From: JACDHG01 sp963815295
GTDB taxonomy: Bacteria; Actinomycetota; Actinomycetes; Propionibacteriales; Nocardioidaceae
Assembly (NCBI GenBank): GCA_963815295.1
Contig: CAWFFZ010000015.1
Location: 1 to 35,531, forward strand
Length of the DNA: 35,531 nt
Direction: 5' to 3'
Of this stretch, positions 26,059 through 35,531 are shown piece by piece; position 1 is the first letter of the stretch; each line of letters begins with the position of its first letter. The notes under the pieces were generated by a model. It did not search any database and was not told the DNA's origin. It was given only the letters and a program-made list of their open reading frames with translations. The position numbers and the translations under genes are program-made.

Positions 26059-27069
26059 TCAGCTCTTGGACGCGAACGCCGCGTCGAACGACTGGGCCGG
26101 CGGCTCGATCTCGAGCAGATTGCGGACGAAGGCCAGGGCCTCCGGGGCACCGATGAGCCGGTCCATCCCCGCGTCCTCCCACTCGATCGAGATCACGCGG
26201 TCGTAGCCGATCGAGTTGAGCGCCCGGAAGATGTCCTCCCACGGCACGTCTCCGTGACCGGTGGAGATGAAGTCCCAGCCGCGCCGCAGGTCGGCCCACG
26301 GCAGGTGCGAGCTGAGGCGCCCATTGCGGCCGTTGTTCATCCGCACCTTCACGTCCTTGCAGTCCACGTGGTAGATGCGGTCGGCGAAGTCGAAGAGGAA
26401 CCCGACCGGGTCGAGGCCCTGCCACACGAAGTGGCTGGGGTCGAAGTTCAACCCGAAGCCCGGCCGGTGACCGATGGCGTCGAGCATCGCCGCGGTCGTC
26501 CAGTAGTCGTACGCGATCTCGCTGGGATGCACCTCGTGGGCGAAGCGAACGCCGACCTCGTCGAAGACGTCGATGATCGGGTTGAAACGGTCGGCGAAGT
26601 CCTGATAACCGGCCTGGACCCATGCGTCGTCGACCGGCGGGAACATGGCGACGTACTTCCAGATCTTGCTGCCGGTGAAGCCGATCACGGTGTCGACGCC
26701 GAGCTTGGCGGCCACCCTGGCGGTGTTCTTGATGTCCTCGGCCGCGCGTTGACGGACGCCCTCGGGGTCGCCGTCGCCCCAGATGCGTCCGGGGAGAATG
26801 CCCTTGTGGCGTTCGTCGATCGGGTCGTCGCACACTGCCTGACCAACGAGGTGGTTGCTGATCGCGAACACCTTCAGGTTGTACTGCTCGAGCAACGCCT
26901 TCTTGGCGTCGAGGTAACTGTCGTCCTCCACCGCCTTGTCGATTTCGAGATGGTCGCCCCAGCAGGCGATCTCGAGGCCGTCGTAGCCCCAATCACTGGC
27001 GAGCTTGCACATCTCCTCGAACGGCAGGTCGGCCCACTGACCGGTGAACAGGGTGACAGGGCGTGCCAT
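26059..27069 (-). CDS. Sugar phosphate isomerase/epimerase (AP endonuclease 2-like TIM barrel)
   Basis: The intact 336-residue protein starts at ATG 27069 behind GGAGGAG. The family of xylose-isomerase-like TIM barrels shows metal ligands in order: Glu in HEVHPSEIAYD, Asp in FGLNFDPSHFVW, His in YHVDCKDVKV and Glu in VISIEWEDAGMD. Members act on inositol derivatives and keto-sugars, and together with a Gfo/Idh/MocA dehydrogenase this forms a sugar degradation pair. The oxidoreductase gene is 75 nt upstream, so an operon is likely. Substrate unknown. Confidence 0.9.
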   Translation of the reverse strand: MARPVTLFTGQWADLPFEEMCKLASDWGYDGLEIACWGDHLEIDKAVEDDSYLDAKKALLEQYNLKVFAISNHLVGQAVCDDPIDERHKGILPGRIWGDGDPEGVRQRAAEDIKNTARVAAKLGVDTVIGFTGSKIWKYVAMFPPVDDAWVQAGYQDFADRFNPIIDVFDEVGVRFAHEVHPSEIAYDYWTTAAMLDAIGHRPGFGLNFDPSHFVWQGLDPVGFLFDFADRIYHVDCKDVKVRMNNGRNGRLSSHLPWADLRRGWDFISTGHGDVPWEDIFRALNSIGYDRVISIEWEDAGMDRLIGAPEALAFVRNLLEIEPPAQSFDAAFASKS

Positions 27070-27144
27070 CGTCGATCTCCTCCTGCTGGTTGACGCTGGT
27101 TGACAGTTTGGCTGTGCGTACTGATTTCGCTGACAGGCTTGGTA

Positions 27145-28326
27145 CTACTCCGGGACCTGGACCCAGTTGGACCCGCCTTCGCTGCTCTCCTCGACAGCCT
27201 GCAGGACCAGTTGCACCTGCAGTCCCTCGGCGAAAGACGGCGAGGGATCGGTGCCCGACGTGATCGCGGTGAGGAGGTCGTAGGCCTCGTGGGTGAACGT
27301 GTGCTCCCAGCCGATGATGTGGCCCGCCGGCCACCAGGCCGCGATGTAGGGGTGCTCGGGCTCGGTGACGACCACCGTCCGGAAGCCCTGCACGCCGGCA
27401 TCGTCGTCGGTGAAGTAGACCTGCAGTTCGTTCAGTCGCTCCAGCTCGAAGACCAGCGAGCCCTTCGATCCGTTGACCTCGACCCGGAGGCCGTTGCGCC
27501 GCCCGGGTGCCATCCGGGACGCCTCGAAGGTCGCGACCGCTCCCCCGGACATCCGGGCGATGAACAGCGCCGCGTCGTCGACCGTGACGTCGCCGCGTTC
27601 GGTGGAGGCGGTACCCCTGAGACCCTCGGTGGAGGCGACCAGCGGCCGATTCTTCACGAAAGTCTCAAGCAGGCCTGAGACTCCGGTTACCGACTGGCTG
27701 GTGATGAACTGGGCCAGATCCACGATGTGGCTCGCGATGTCGCCCAGGGCCCCCGAGCCCGCCTCCTCCTTCTGCAGGCGCCAGACCAGCGGGAACTCGG
27801 GGTCCACGATCCAGTCCTGCAGGTAGACCGCCCGGACGTGCCGGATGTCGCCCAGCTTGCCCTCGGAGATGAGCTGACGGGCGAAGGCGGCGGCGGGCAC
27901 CCGGCGGTAGTTGAACCCGACCATCGAGCGCACGCCGTTGGCCTTTGCGGCCTCCGCGGCGGCGACCATCTCCCTGGCCTCGTCGACCGAGTTGGCCAGC
28001 GGCTTCTCGCACAGAACGTGCTTGCCTGCTTGCAGGGCGGCGATCGCGACCTCGGCGTGGTTGTTACCTGGGCTGGCGACGTCGACAAGCCCGATGTCGT
28101 CGCGGGCGACCAGCCTGCGCCAGTCGGTCTCGATCGACTGCCAGCCGAGCTTCCCGGCCGCGTCGGTGACCGCGGACTCGGTGCGCCCACACAGCGCCGC
28201 CATCTCCACCTGGACCGGCAGGTCGAAGAAGTTGTTCACAGTGCGCCAGGCCTGTGAGTGCGACCCGCCCATGAAGGCGTAGCCGACCATGCCCACGCCG
28301 ATGTTCTTCTCTGTTCCTGCGGACAC
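27145..28326 (-). CDS. Gfo/Idh/MocA-family oxidoreductase
   Basis: The 393-residue NAD(P)-dependent dehydrogenase starts at GTG 28326 behind GGAGGAG. The Rossmann front is GVGMVGYAFMGGSHSQAW, then the family motif VLCEKPLANSVDEA with its catalytic Lys, and the C-terminal beta-sheet domain with RHVRAVYLQDW and GALGDIASHIVDLAQFI (the His near the active site). Such enzymes oxidise or reduce sugars and inositols. It leads an operon with the sugar isomerase. Upstream lie three direct repeats that may be the operator region. Confidence 0.92.
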   Translation of the reverse strand: MSAGTEKNIGVGMVGYAFMGGSHSQAWRTVNNFFDLPVQVEMAALCGRTESAVTDAAGKLGWQSIETDWRRLVARDDIGLVDVASPGNNHAEVAIAALQAGKHVLCEKPLANSVDEAREMVAAAEAAKANGVRSMVGFNYRRVPAAAFARQLISEGKLGDIRHVRAVYLQDWIVDPEFPLVWRLQKEEAGSGALGDIASHIVDLAQFITSQSVTGVSGLLETFVKNRPLVASTEGLRGTASTERGDVTVDDAALFIARMSGGAVATFEASRMAPGRRNGLRVEVNGSKGSLVFELERLNELQVYFTDDDAGVQGFRTVVVTEPEHPYIAAWWPAGHIIGWEHTFTHEAYDLLTAITSGTDPSPSFAEGLQVQLVLQAVEESSEGGSNWVQVPE

Positions 28327-28345
28327 GTGACTCCTCCGGTCGGAT

Positions 28346-28391
28346 CGACACTGCTTCTCTAGGACGACACTGCTTCTGAATCGACACTGCT
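28346..28391. repeat. Three direct repeats of CGACACTGCTTCT upstream of the oxidoreductase
   Basis: Copies lie at 28346-28358, 28365-28377 and 28382-28391 (the last is cut to CGACACTGCT). Spacing of the copies is 19 and 17 nt. They are 20-65 nt upstream of the GTG 28326 and could be binding sites of a regulator, or a small tandem duplication. Confidence 0.5.
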
Positions 28392-28559
28392 ACCAGAACG
28401 CGCCGTTCTCGACGGAGCGACGCCGATGATCAGCGGCCGCGCCAGGCTGGGTGTTCGGGGGTTGCCGGCTCGGCGTCCCCCGACCTTAGTCAGCGACACC
28501 GTTGGTGTGATCGGTGGCTCCGGGCCGGAACCGGCGCACGCAAGGAAACCTGTTGCGGG

Positions 28560-30482
28560 TCACGCGAGGCCACCGGCTGCGGCCTCGCGCAGCTGGCGGT
28601 GTTGCTTCTCCGCGGTGATGAGCTGCCCGAACAGGCGGTTGTACTCCTCGGTCTGGGTGACCGGGTTCATCCGCTGCAGCCGACCCTTGAGGTCGGTCAC
28701 CACCCGGCCGACGGCGATCTCGCGGACGCGCGCGACGAAGGCGGCTCCGTACCGGGCGTCGGGCTCGGTCTGGGTGAGGAGGTCCTCGACGGCGAGCGAC
28801 GACAGCAGACCGCGCATCTGGTCGGTGGGCAGCGCAGCGGACAGTTGCTGGAGCCAGGCCTCGCCGCCGGCCGCGGTGCCGGTGCCGCCGGCCGATGCGA
28901 TCGCCTGCCGCATGGCGCGGTACGCCGGGTGGGTGAAGTCGTCCTCGGCCACCGCATCGAAGCCTGGCCCGACCAGGGCCGGCCGCTGCACGGCGAGCTT
29001 CAACACTTCACGCTCCACCTGACGGCTCGGGTCGTGCGCGTCGGGAAGGTTCGCTGCCGGATCCGGTGCCTGGGGCGCGGCAGCGCTTGACCCATTCGCC
29101 AGGTCGCCGACAGGGCGGTCGCGATCGCTCGGCCTCCCCCGGTTCCCGCGGGATGCGGCTCTGGACACCTCCGCCCGTACCTGCTCGGGATCGAGCGTGA
29201 TCATGTGTGACAGCTCGCGGATGTACTCGCTGACCTTGCCGGAGTCACGCACGGAAGCGACCAAAGGAGCCGTCGCGCGCAGGGCGTCGATCCGCCCGTC
29301 GGCCCGGTCGAGGTCGTACCGGGCGATCACCGACGTGAGCGCGAAGCGGTACAGCGGCACCCGGCGGGCAACCAGCTCGCGCACTGCCGCGGCGCCTTCG
29401 CGTTGCCGAAGCTCGCACGGATCTGCGCCGCTAGGCTCGACGGCCACGTAGGTCTGGGCGACGAACTGCTGGTCGTCCTGGAACGCGCGCAGGGCGGCCT
29501 TCTGGCCGGCCTCGTCGCCGTCGAAGGTGAAGATGATCTCGCCGGTGCGCTGCTGGTCGTCGAGGAGCAGCCGGCGAAGGAGCCGCGAGTGCCCCTCACC
29601 GAACGCGGTGCCGCAGGTGGCAACCGCAGTCGGCACGCCCGACAGGTGGCAGGCCATCACGTCGGTGTAGCCCTCGACCACCACGGCCTGGCGCATGCGG
29701 GCGATGTCGCGCCGGGCGAGATCGACGCCGTACAGCACCTGACTCTTCTTGAACAGTTGGGTTTCCGGGGTGTTCAGGTACTTGGCCTCGATACGGTCGT
29801 CGTCGAAGAGCCGGCGTGCGCCGAAGGCGACGACGTCGCCGCTCGCGTCGCGGATCGGCCACAACAGGCGGCCGCGGAACCGGTCGTAGGGACCGCGGTT
29901 GCTCTGCGCGATCAACCCCGCGGTGACCTGGTCGTCGTCGGAGAACCCGCGGCCGCGCAAGTGCTTCAGCAGCCCTTCGCCGTCACGAGGGGCGAACCCG
30001 ACACCGAAGGTCCTGGCCGCGTCGGCGTCGAAGCCACGCTCGTGCAGAAAAGCCCGTCCTGCCTGGGCCGCGTCGCTCTGGTGGAGTTGGGCGGCGTAGA
30101 ACTCCGCAGCCGCGGCGTTCACCGACACCAGCCGCTGCCTGCGCCCGGCGTCCCCGGAGCCGGCCCGCGGACCGCCCTCGGTGTAGGTGAGCTGGATGCC
30201 TGCCCGCTGCGCCAGTCGCTCCACCGCATCGACGAACGTCAGCTGCTCGCTCTCGATGAGGAAGTCGATCGCGTCCCCGCCCTTGCCGCAGCCGAAGCAG
30301 TGCCAGTACCCGACCTGGGGCCGCACGTTGAACGAGGGTGACTTCTCGTCGTGGAACGGGCACAGCCCCTTGAGGGATCCCGATCCTGACGGTCTGAGCG
30401 TCACGTAGTCGCGGATGACGTCGTCGATGCGCACCGCCTCGCGAACCGCGGCGATGTCGGCGTCAGCGATCCGGCCAGGCAT
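28560..30482 (-). CDS. dnaG: DNA primase
   Basis: An intact 640-residue DnaG, the replication primase that makes RNA primers with the replicative helicase. The CHC2 zinc finger is at the front (C41, H44, C62, C65 in LKGLCPFHDEK and WHCFGCGKGGD). The RNA-polymerase part follows, with the Toprim Glu in VVVEGYTDVMACH and the DGD in FTFDGDEAGQKA. The last 130 residues form the helicase-binding domain after a low-complexity linker (about 450-480). The start ATG 30482 lies 11 nt after the repaired dgt stop. Length agrees with the actinobacterial type. Confidence 0.97.
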   Translation of the reverse strand: MPGRIADADIAAVREAVRIDDVIRDYVTLRPSGSGSLKGLCPFHDEKSPSFNVRPQVGYWHCFGCGKGGDAIDFLIESEQLTFVDAVERLAQRAGIQLTYTEGGPRAGSGDAGRRQRLVSVNAAAAEFYAAQLHQSDAAQAGRAFLHERGFDADAARTFGVGFAPRDGEGLLKHLRGRGFSDDDQVTAGLIAQSNRGPYDRFRGRLLWPIRDASGDVVAFGARRLFDDDRIEAKYLNTPETQLFKKSQVLYGVDLARRDIARMRQAVVVEGYTDVMACHLSGVPTAVATCGTAFGEGHSRLLRRLLLDDQQRTGEIIFTFDGDEAGQKAALRAFQDDQQFVAQTYVAVEPSGADPCELRQREGAAAVRELVARRVPLYRFALTSVIARYDLDRADGRIDALRATAPLVASVRDSGKVSEYIRELSHMITLDPEQVRAEVSRAASRGNRGRPSDRDRPVGDLANGSSAAAPQAPDPAANLPDAHDPSRQVEREVLKLAVQRPALVGPGFDAVAEDDFTHPAYRAMRQAIASAGGTGTAAGGEAWLQQLSAALPTDQMRGLLSSLAVEDLLTQTEPDARYGAAFVARVREIAVGRVVTDLKGRLQRMNPVTQTEEYNRLFGQLITAEKQHRQLREAAAGGLA

Positions 30483-30493
30483 GGATCGAGAGT

Positions 30494-31781
30494 CTAGGAG
30501 GTCTCGGGCAGGGACGTGCCCGGCCGCGGATTGAGCCGTGCGGACAGGCCGCGCGCCGAGTTGTCGGTGAGGCTGGCCACCTGGTCGGCCACCACCCGCA
30601 ACCGGTCCGCGTCACTGGGGGCATCGGCGTGGTCGGCGGCGAACACCGGCTCGAGCAGCTGCGGGATTCTCGCCCAGCCTCGCCATGAGGTCGGTCAGCA
30701 GGACGCGTTGTGCCGCCTGGGCGGCCCGACGTTCCTCCGTGTCCATGACGAAGTGGGCCGCCACCGCCTTGAGCACCACGATCTCGGCGTGGGTCTCATC
30801 GGGCACGGCCAGGTCGGCGGTATAGCGGGTCAGCGTGCCTGGGCCGCTCGCGGCCCTGGTTGCTGTCTCTGCCGCGATGCAGAACCGGCCGATGAGCTGG
30901 CTGGTCATGTCCTTCAGTGCCGCGAGCTGTCGTCGGCCTCCGGCGAACGGTGACGTTCCAGGCCAGTACGGGAAGCGGCGCAGCCGTTCGAGCGCGTTGC
31001 CCAGCTGGCTGTCGTCCAGGTCGGCGTCGTACCAGTCGCGGGCCTTCGCGAACACCAGCCGCTGCACGCCGGGATCGGCCAACGTGGCCAGATCGAGCCG
31101 TCCGGTGACGACCGCGTCCTCGACGTCGTGCACGGAGTAGGCGACGTCGTCGGCGAAGTCCATGACCTGCGCCTCCAGGCACCGGACGCCGTCGGGCGCT
31201 CCGGTCCGCAGCCACTCGAACACCTCGGCGTCGTCGTCGTACACCCCGTACTTCGGCGAATCCGCGCGCTCGCCACCCACTCCACTCCGCCGCCACGGGT
31301 ACTTCGTCGCGGCGTCGAGTGTCGCCCGGGTGAGGTTCAGCCCCGCGCTGCGCCCGTCCGGGGCGAACGACTTGGCCTCGAGACGGGTGAGAATCCGCAA
31401 CGTCTGTGCGTTTCCCTCGAAGCCGCCGATGTTGGCCGTGGCCGTGTTGAGCGCGCGCTCGCCGTTGTGACCGAACGGCGGATGGCCGAGGTCGTGCGCG
31501 AGACAGGCGGTGTCGACCACGTCCGGGTCACAGCCGAGCGACTCCCCCAGCTCGCGGCCGACCTGGGCCACCTCGAGGCTGTGGGTGAGCCGCGACCGGA
31601 CGAAGTCGTCCTGGCCGGGCGAGTGGATCTGGGTCTTCGCACCGAGGCGTCGCAGGCTGACGGCGTGCAGCACGCGGGCGCGGTCGCGGGCGAATGGAGT
31701 GCGGCTGGCCATCTTGGCGGGCTCTTCGACCCATCGCTCGACCTCCGCCGGGCCGTAGCCCGGACGGGCGTCACCCGCCAC
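30494..31781 (-). CDS. dgt: Deoxyguanosinetriphosphate triphosphohydrolase-like protein, one frameshift near the end
   Basis: An HD-domain dNTPase that hydrolyses dGTP to deoxyguanosine and triphosphate. The HD residues are RLTHSLEVAQVGR and CLAHDLGHPPFGHNGE. The GTG start 31781 (VAGDARPGYGPAEVERW) overlaps the dus stop by 11 nt; the longer frame upstream is in the dus gene. The frame breaks near 30667 (ATG|GCGAGG..AATCCC), after which QLLEPVFAADHADAPSDADR runs to a TAG at 30494-30496, 11 nt before dnaG. One surplus A/T (or two missing bases) explains it. The dgt-dnaG order is common in actinobacteria. Confidence 0.93.
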
Positions 31782-33024
31782 TCGTGTCGTCCTCGGCTTC
31801 GCTGAGGTCCAGCCCACGGCCGTCGGTGTCGTCGAACCAGCCCTGCGGGAGCACGACCCGCCGCGCACTGCCCTGCCGGCCACGTGGCTGGCCGATCTCG
31901 GTGACCGGGAACGACTGCGAGCCGTCGAGCCGGGCGAGGACCGCATCGAGGTCAGCAAGCGTCGACACCATTCCTCCGGCCGCCCGGATCTCACCTCCGA
32001 CCTCGAATCCCTTGAGATACCAGGACACGTGCTTGCGGAAGTCGCGCAGTCCCTTGTCTTCACCCATCAACGCGGCCAGGAGTTCGGCGTGACGGCGCAT
32101 CGCGGCTGCGACCTCGACCAACCTGGGCAGGCTGGTTGCGTTGCTCTCGCCCCCAGCCAGGGCACGCGCGAGGTCGCGGAACAGCCAGGGTCGGCCGAGG
32201 CAGCCCCGGCCCACGACGACGCCGGCGCAACCCGTCTCGCGAACCATGCGGACTGCGTCGTCGGCTTCCCAGATGTCTCCGTTGCCGAGTACCGGAATCG
32301 TCAACGCCTGCACGAGTTCAGTGATCGCGTCCCATCGGGCCGTCCCCGAGTAGTGCTGCTCCGCCGTGCGCGCATGCAGCGCGATGGCCACCACTCCGGA
32401 GTCCTCCGCGATGCGCCCGGTGTCGAGATGCGTTGGGTGCGCATCGTCGATGCCGATCCTGGTCTTCACGGTCACGCGGGCGCCATAGGGAGCCGCGGCC
32501 GCGACCGTCCGCTGCAGGATCTGCGCCACCAGACTGCGTTTCACCGGGAGTGCGGCGCCGCCTCCCTTGCGGGTGACCTTCGGCACCGGGCAGCCGAAGT
32601 TCAGGTCGACATGTCCGACGCCGAAGTCACCACAGACGATGCGGGTGGCCTCGGCAAGGTAGTGCGGATCGACGCCGTACAGCTGCACCGACCGCATCGG
32701 CTCCGCGGGATCGAACTGCAGCATGCCCAACGACTTCGACTGGCGCTCCACGATGCCGCGCGACGTCACCATCTCGCAGACGAACAGGCCAGGCGGGCCG
32801 ACATGGCTCGCGGACGAGTCCCTGACCTCGGCCAGTCCGGCGGCGGACTGCTCGCGGCACAGCGTGCGGAAGGCGCGGTTGGTCACGCCGGCCATCGGGG
32901 CGAGGACGACCGCCGGGTGCACGCCCACGCCCGCGAGCGACAAGCCGGACGCCACCACGTGGTCGACGTGGCGGTCGCCGCCGTCCAGTTGTGCGGCCGG
33001 AGGAGCTGTCGTTGGCGCAGTCAT
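31771..33024 (-). CDS. dusB: tRNA-dihydrouridine synthase
   Basis: An intact 417-residue flavoenzyme that reduces uridine in tRNA D-loops. The TIM-barrel start is VVLAPMAGVTNRAFRTLCRE. The catalytic Cys is in DLNFGCPVPKVTRKGGGAAL, and FMN-binding segments are VTVKTRIGIDD, IALHARTAEQHYSGTARWD and VLGNGDIWEADDAVRMV. The C-terminal helical part is typical (KHVSWYLKGFEVGG). Length and motifs match the DusB/Nifr3-like actinobacterial form, with about 45 extra residues at each end. The 3' end overlaps dgt by 11 nt. Confidence 0.95.
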   Translation of the reverse strand: MTAPTTAPPAAQLDGGDRHVDHVVASGLSLAGVGVHPAVVLAPMAGVTNRAFRTLCREQSAAGLAEVRDSSASHVGPPGLFVCEMVTSRGIVERQSKSLGMLQFDPAEPMRSVQLYGVDPHYLAEATRIVCGDFGVGHVDLNFGCPVPKVTRKGGGAALPVKRSLVAQILQRTVAAAAPYGARVTVKTRIGIDDAHPTHLDTGRIAEDSGVVAIALHARTAEQHYSGTARWDAITELVQALTIPVLGNGDIWEADDAVRMVRETGCAGVVVGRGCLGRPWLFRDLARALAGGESNATSLPRLVEVAAAMRRHAELLAALMGEDKGLRDFRKHVSWYLKGFEVGGEIRAAGGMVSTLADLDAVLARLDGSQSFPVTEIGQPRGRQGSARRVVLPQGWFDDTDGRGLDLSEAEDDTSGG

Positions 33025-33036
33025 CTCTCTACCGGC

Positions 33037-33752
33037 CTAGCCGCGTTCAAGGTCTTTGGCAGTGGCGAACGTCAGGGCGCCCTTGGTGTCCAGACCTCCG
33101 TAGTACGCGGTCTGGGAGCTGTCCGGGTGGGTCACGACGCAGTGCAGGGCGTCGGGGTCTCCGACACGCAGCAGGACCATGTCCTCCCCGAGGCAGGTGA
33201 CGCGGGCAGGATCGTCAGCCTGGCGGGCGATTTCGTGCTGCATCCTGGCCTGCGACACCGGTAGGCTGCGAGCCGAGTACGTCCAGTCGATCGTCGATCC
33301 CTTGCGGGTGGCGCGCACGGTGAAGCGCGTCCTGACCTCGTCCACGATCTCGGTCTTCTTTGCGCTGCCCTTACCGGTCGTCTGCCTGGTACCCGTGACC
33401 ACGTGACACGAGAACGACTCCGACTTCTTCTCGTCGATGGCAAGGAGATCGGTGTTGGTGACCGTGCAGGCCGAGTTGGTCGACCCCGGAATTGTTCCGA
33501 GCGAGACCCAGGCCACCTTCTTCAGTCCGTAGCGGATCGAATCGAGTTCGGTGCTCCCGGTCTCCTTCGGAAACTCGCTGACCTGCAAGGGCTTCGTGGG
33601 CTTGTCCATGAGCTTGAGTCGCGCCGGCGGGGCATCACCTGGCGAGTCGGCGCTGGGTGTCCCGCCGTTGTCAGCAGACGAACATGCGACGAGACCACTG
33701 AACAGGAGGCATGAACCCAGGATGCGGATGGCCAGGCGACGCACGCGATCGG

Positions 33753-33759
<7 letters not shown>
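33037..33759 (-). CDS. Lipoprotein of unknown function (240 aa)
   Basis: GTG 33759 starts a lipoprotein (signal VRRLAIRILGSCLLFSGLVAC, lipobox LVAC). The Ser/Gly/Pro-rich linker is followed by a two-part beta domain with two Cys in TNSACTVTNTDLLAID and SFSCHVVTG, and two in RVTCLGEDM and DALHCVVTHPDS. The last stretch resembles the Cys-Cys repeat of actinobacterial DUF4333-like lipoproteins. It is probably exported and anchored by lipid. Its start overlaps the glyS stop by seven bases, so it may be translated with glyS. Function not known. Confidence 0.8.
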
Positions 33760-35137
<1,378 letters not shown>

Positions 35138-35322
35138 GGGACATCCTTCGGGCAGGCCGGTCAGGGCGTACGGAACTCGCAGGTCCCACGGGCGGGGGCA
35201 CGGTCCGCAAGCTGGATCAGCAGCTCAGGATAACGGCCGTTGGAGGGCCTACCCAATCTCCCGCCGGCTCCGGACGTTCGGTCCGACTGCGGAATCGGGC
35301 GCGAAGGGCAGCTGGAGGTCCG

Positions 35323-35531
35323 TCAGCGAACGGCGTCCGGACGCAGGTCCGACGTTGCCGTCGTGTCCCCCGCCAGCACCTCGAAGACCCCGCCACCCGT
35401 GGTCGTCCACTGCTGGAGCGAGAGCAGGGCGACCTTGACCGGGTAGGCGCCCTGGGCCCTGCGCATCGAGCCCGGGTCGGCGTAGCGGACCACCAGGCAC
35501 CACACGGTCGGGTCGTCGGTGGACCGGCCAG
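35323..35531 (-). CDS. C-terminal part of an unidentified protein (cut by window edge)
   Basis: The frame enters at the window edge (TDDPTVWCLVVRYADPGSMR) and ends at 35323 with FEVLAGDTTATSDLRPDAVR. The sequence is coding-like, with strands and no helix. The family cannot be told from about 69 residues. It precedes glyS on the same strand by about 185 nt. Confidence 0.5.
   Translation of the reverse strand, partial: GRSTDDPTVWCLVVRYADPGSMRRAQGAYPVKVALLSLQQWTTTGGGVFEVLAGDTTATSDLRPDAVR

Noticed and set aside
28599..30341. Long plus-strand frames opposite dnaG
   Set aside because: Shadow frames of the clear primase gene; the composition matches antisense high-GC coding sequence.

Overview
The window reads as high-GC actinobacterial chromosome. 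The evidence is a Gram-positive style lipoprotein set, a dgt-dnaG block preceded by glyS and dus, GTG starts with strong Shine-Dalgarno sites and mctP/DUF3311 pairs. My best guess is Propionibacteriales (Nocardioidaceae-like), by inference only. No phage, transposase or CRISPR array was found.

Layout: (1) 1-2.1 kb holds broken remnants of an exopolysaccharide locus, a Wzz/BY-kinase and an FkbM-type methyltransferase, both split over several frames. (2) 2.3-4.2 kb is a DUF3311 + sodium:solute symporter pair on the minus strand, again frameshifted. (3) 4.5-5.7 kb has two small genes, the second behind two short perfect palindromes. (4) 5.7-9.5 kb is a plus-strand unit of quinol-type nitric oxide reductase, a three-helix membrane protein with a cysteine knuckle, and a slipin (SPFH). 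These overlap by a few bases, which suggests coupled translation in NO detoxification. (5) 9.4-16.9 kb is minus strand: APH-like kinase, CorA-like channel, alpha/beta hydrolase, and an SPFH + NfeD pair. (6) 17-21.4 kb is mixed: a membrane adenylate cyclase, an isoprenylcysteine-methyltransferase-like protein, an NTF2-like protein and hypotheticals. (7) 21.4-23.35 kb is a small segment between tRNA-Asn and a 34-nt imperfect copy of its 3' half. It carries an orphan Hcp-like protein and a small secreted protein and looks like an integrated-element remnant. (8) 23.6-35.5 kb is all minus strand: M1-like lipoprotein peptidase, a hypothetical, a sugar isomerase/oxidoreductase pair, then the housekeeping run glyS - lipoprotein - dus - dgt - dnaG, followed by the end of an unidentified gene at the window edge.

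A technical point runs through everything: several conserved genes (glyS, dgt, the symporter, DUF3311, APH, BY-kinase) are broken by one-base indels, nearly all losses of G or C in short G/C runs. Sequencing or assembly error is the simplest explanation outside the first 2 kb. Genes so affected are given here as CDS with the shift noted. The first two are given as pseudogenes, because their damage goes beyond homopolymer slips.
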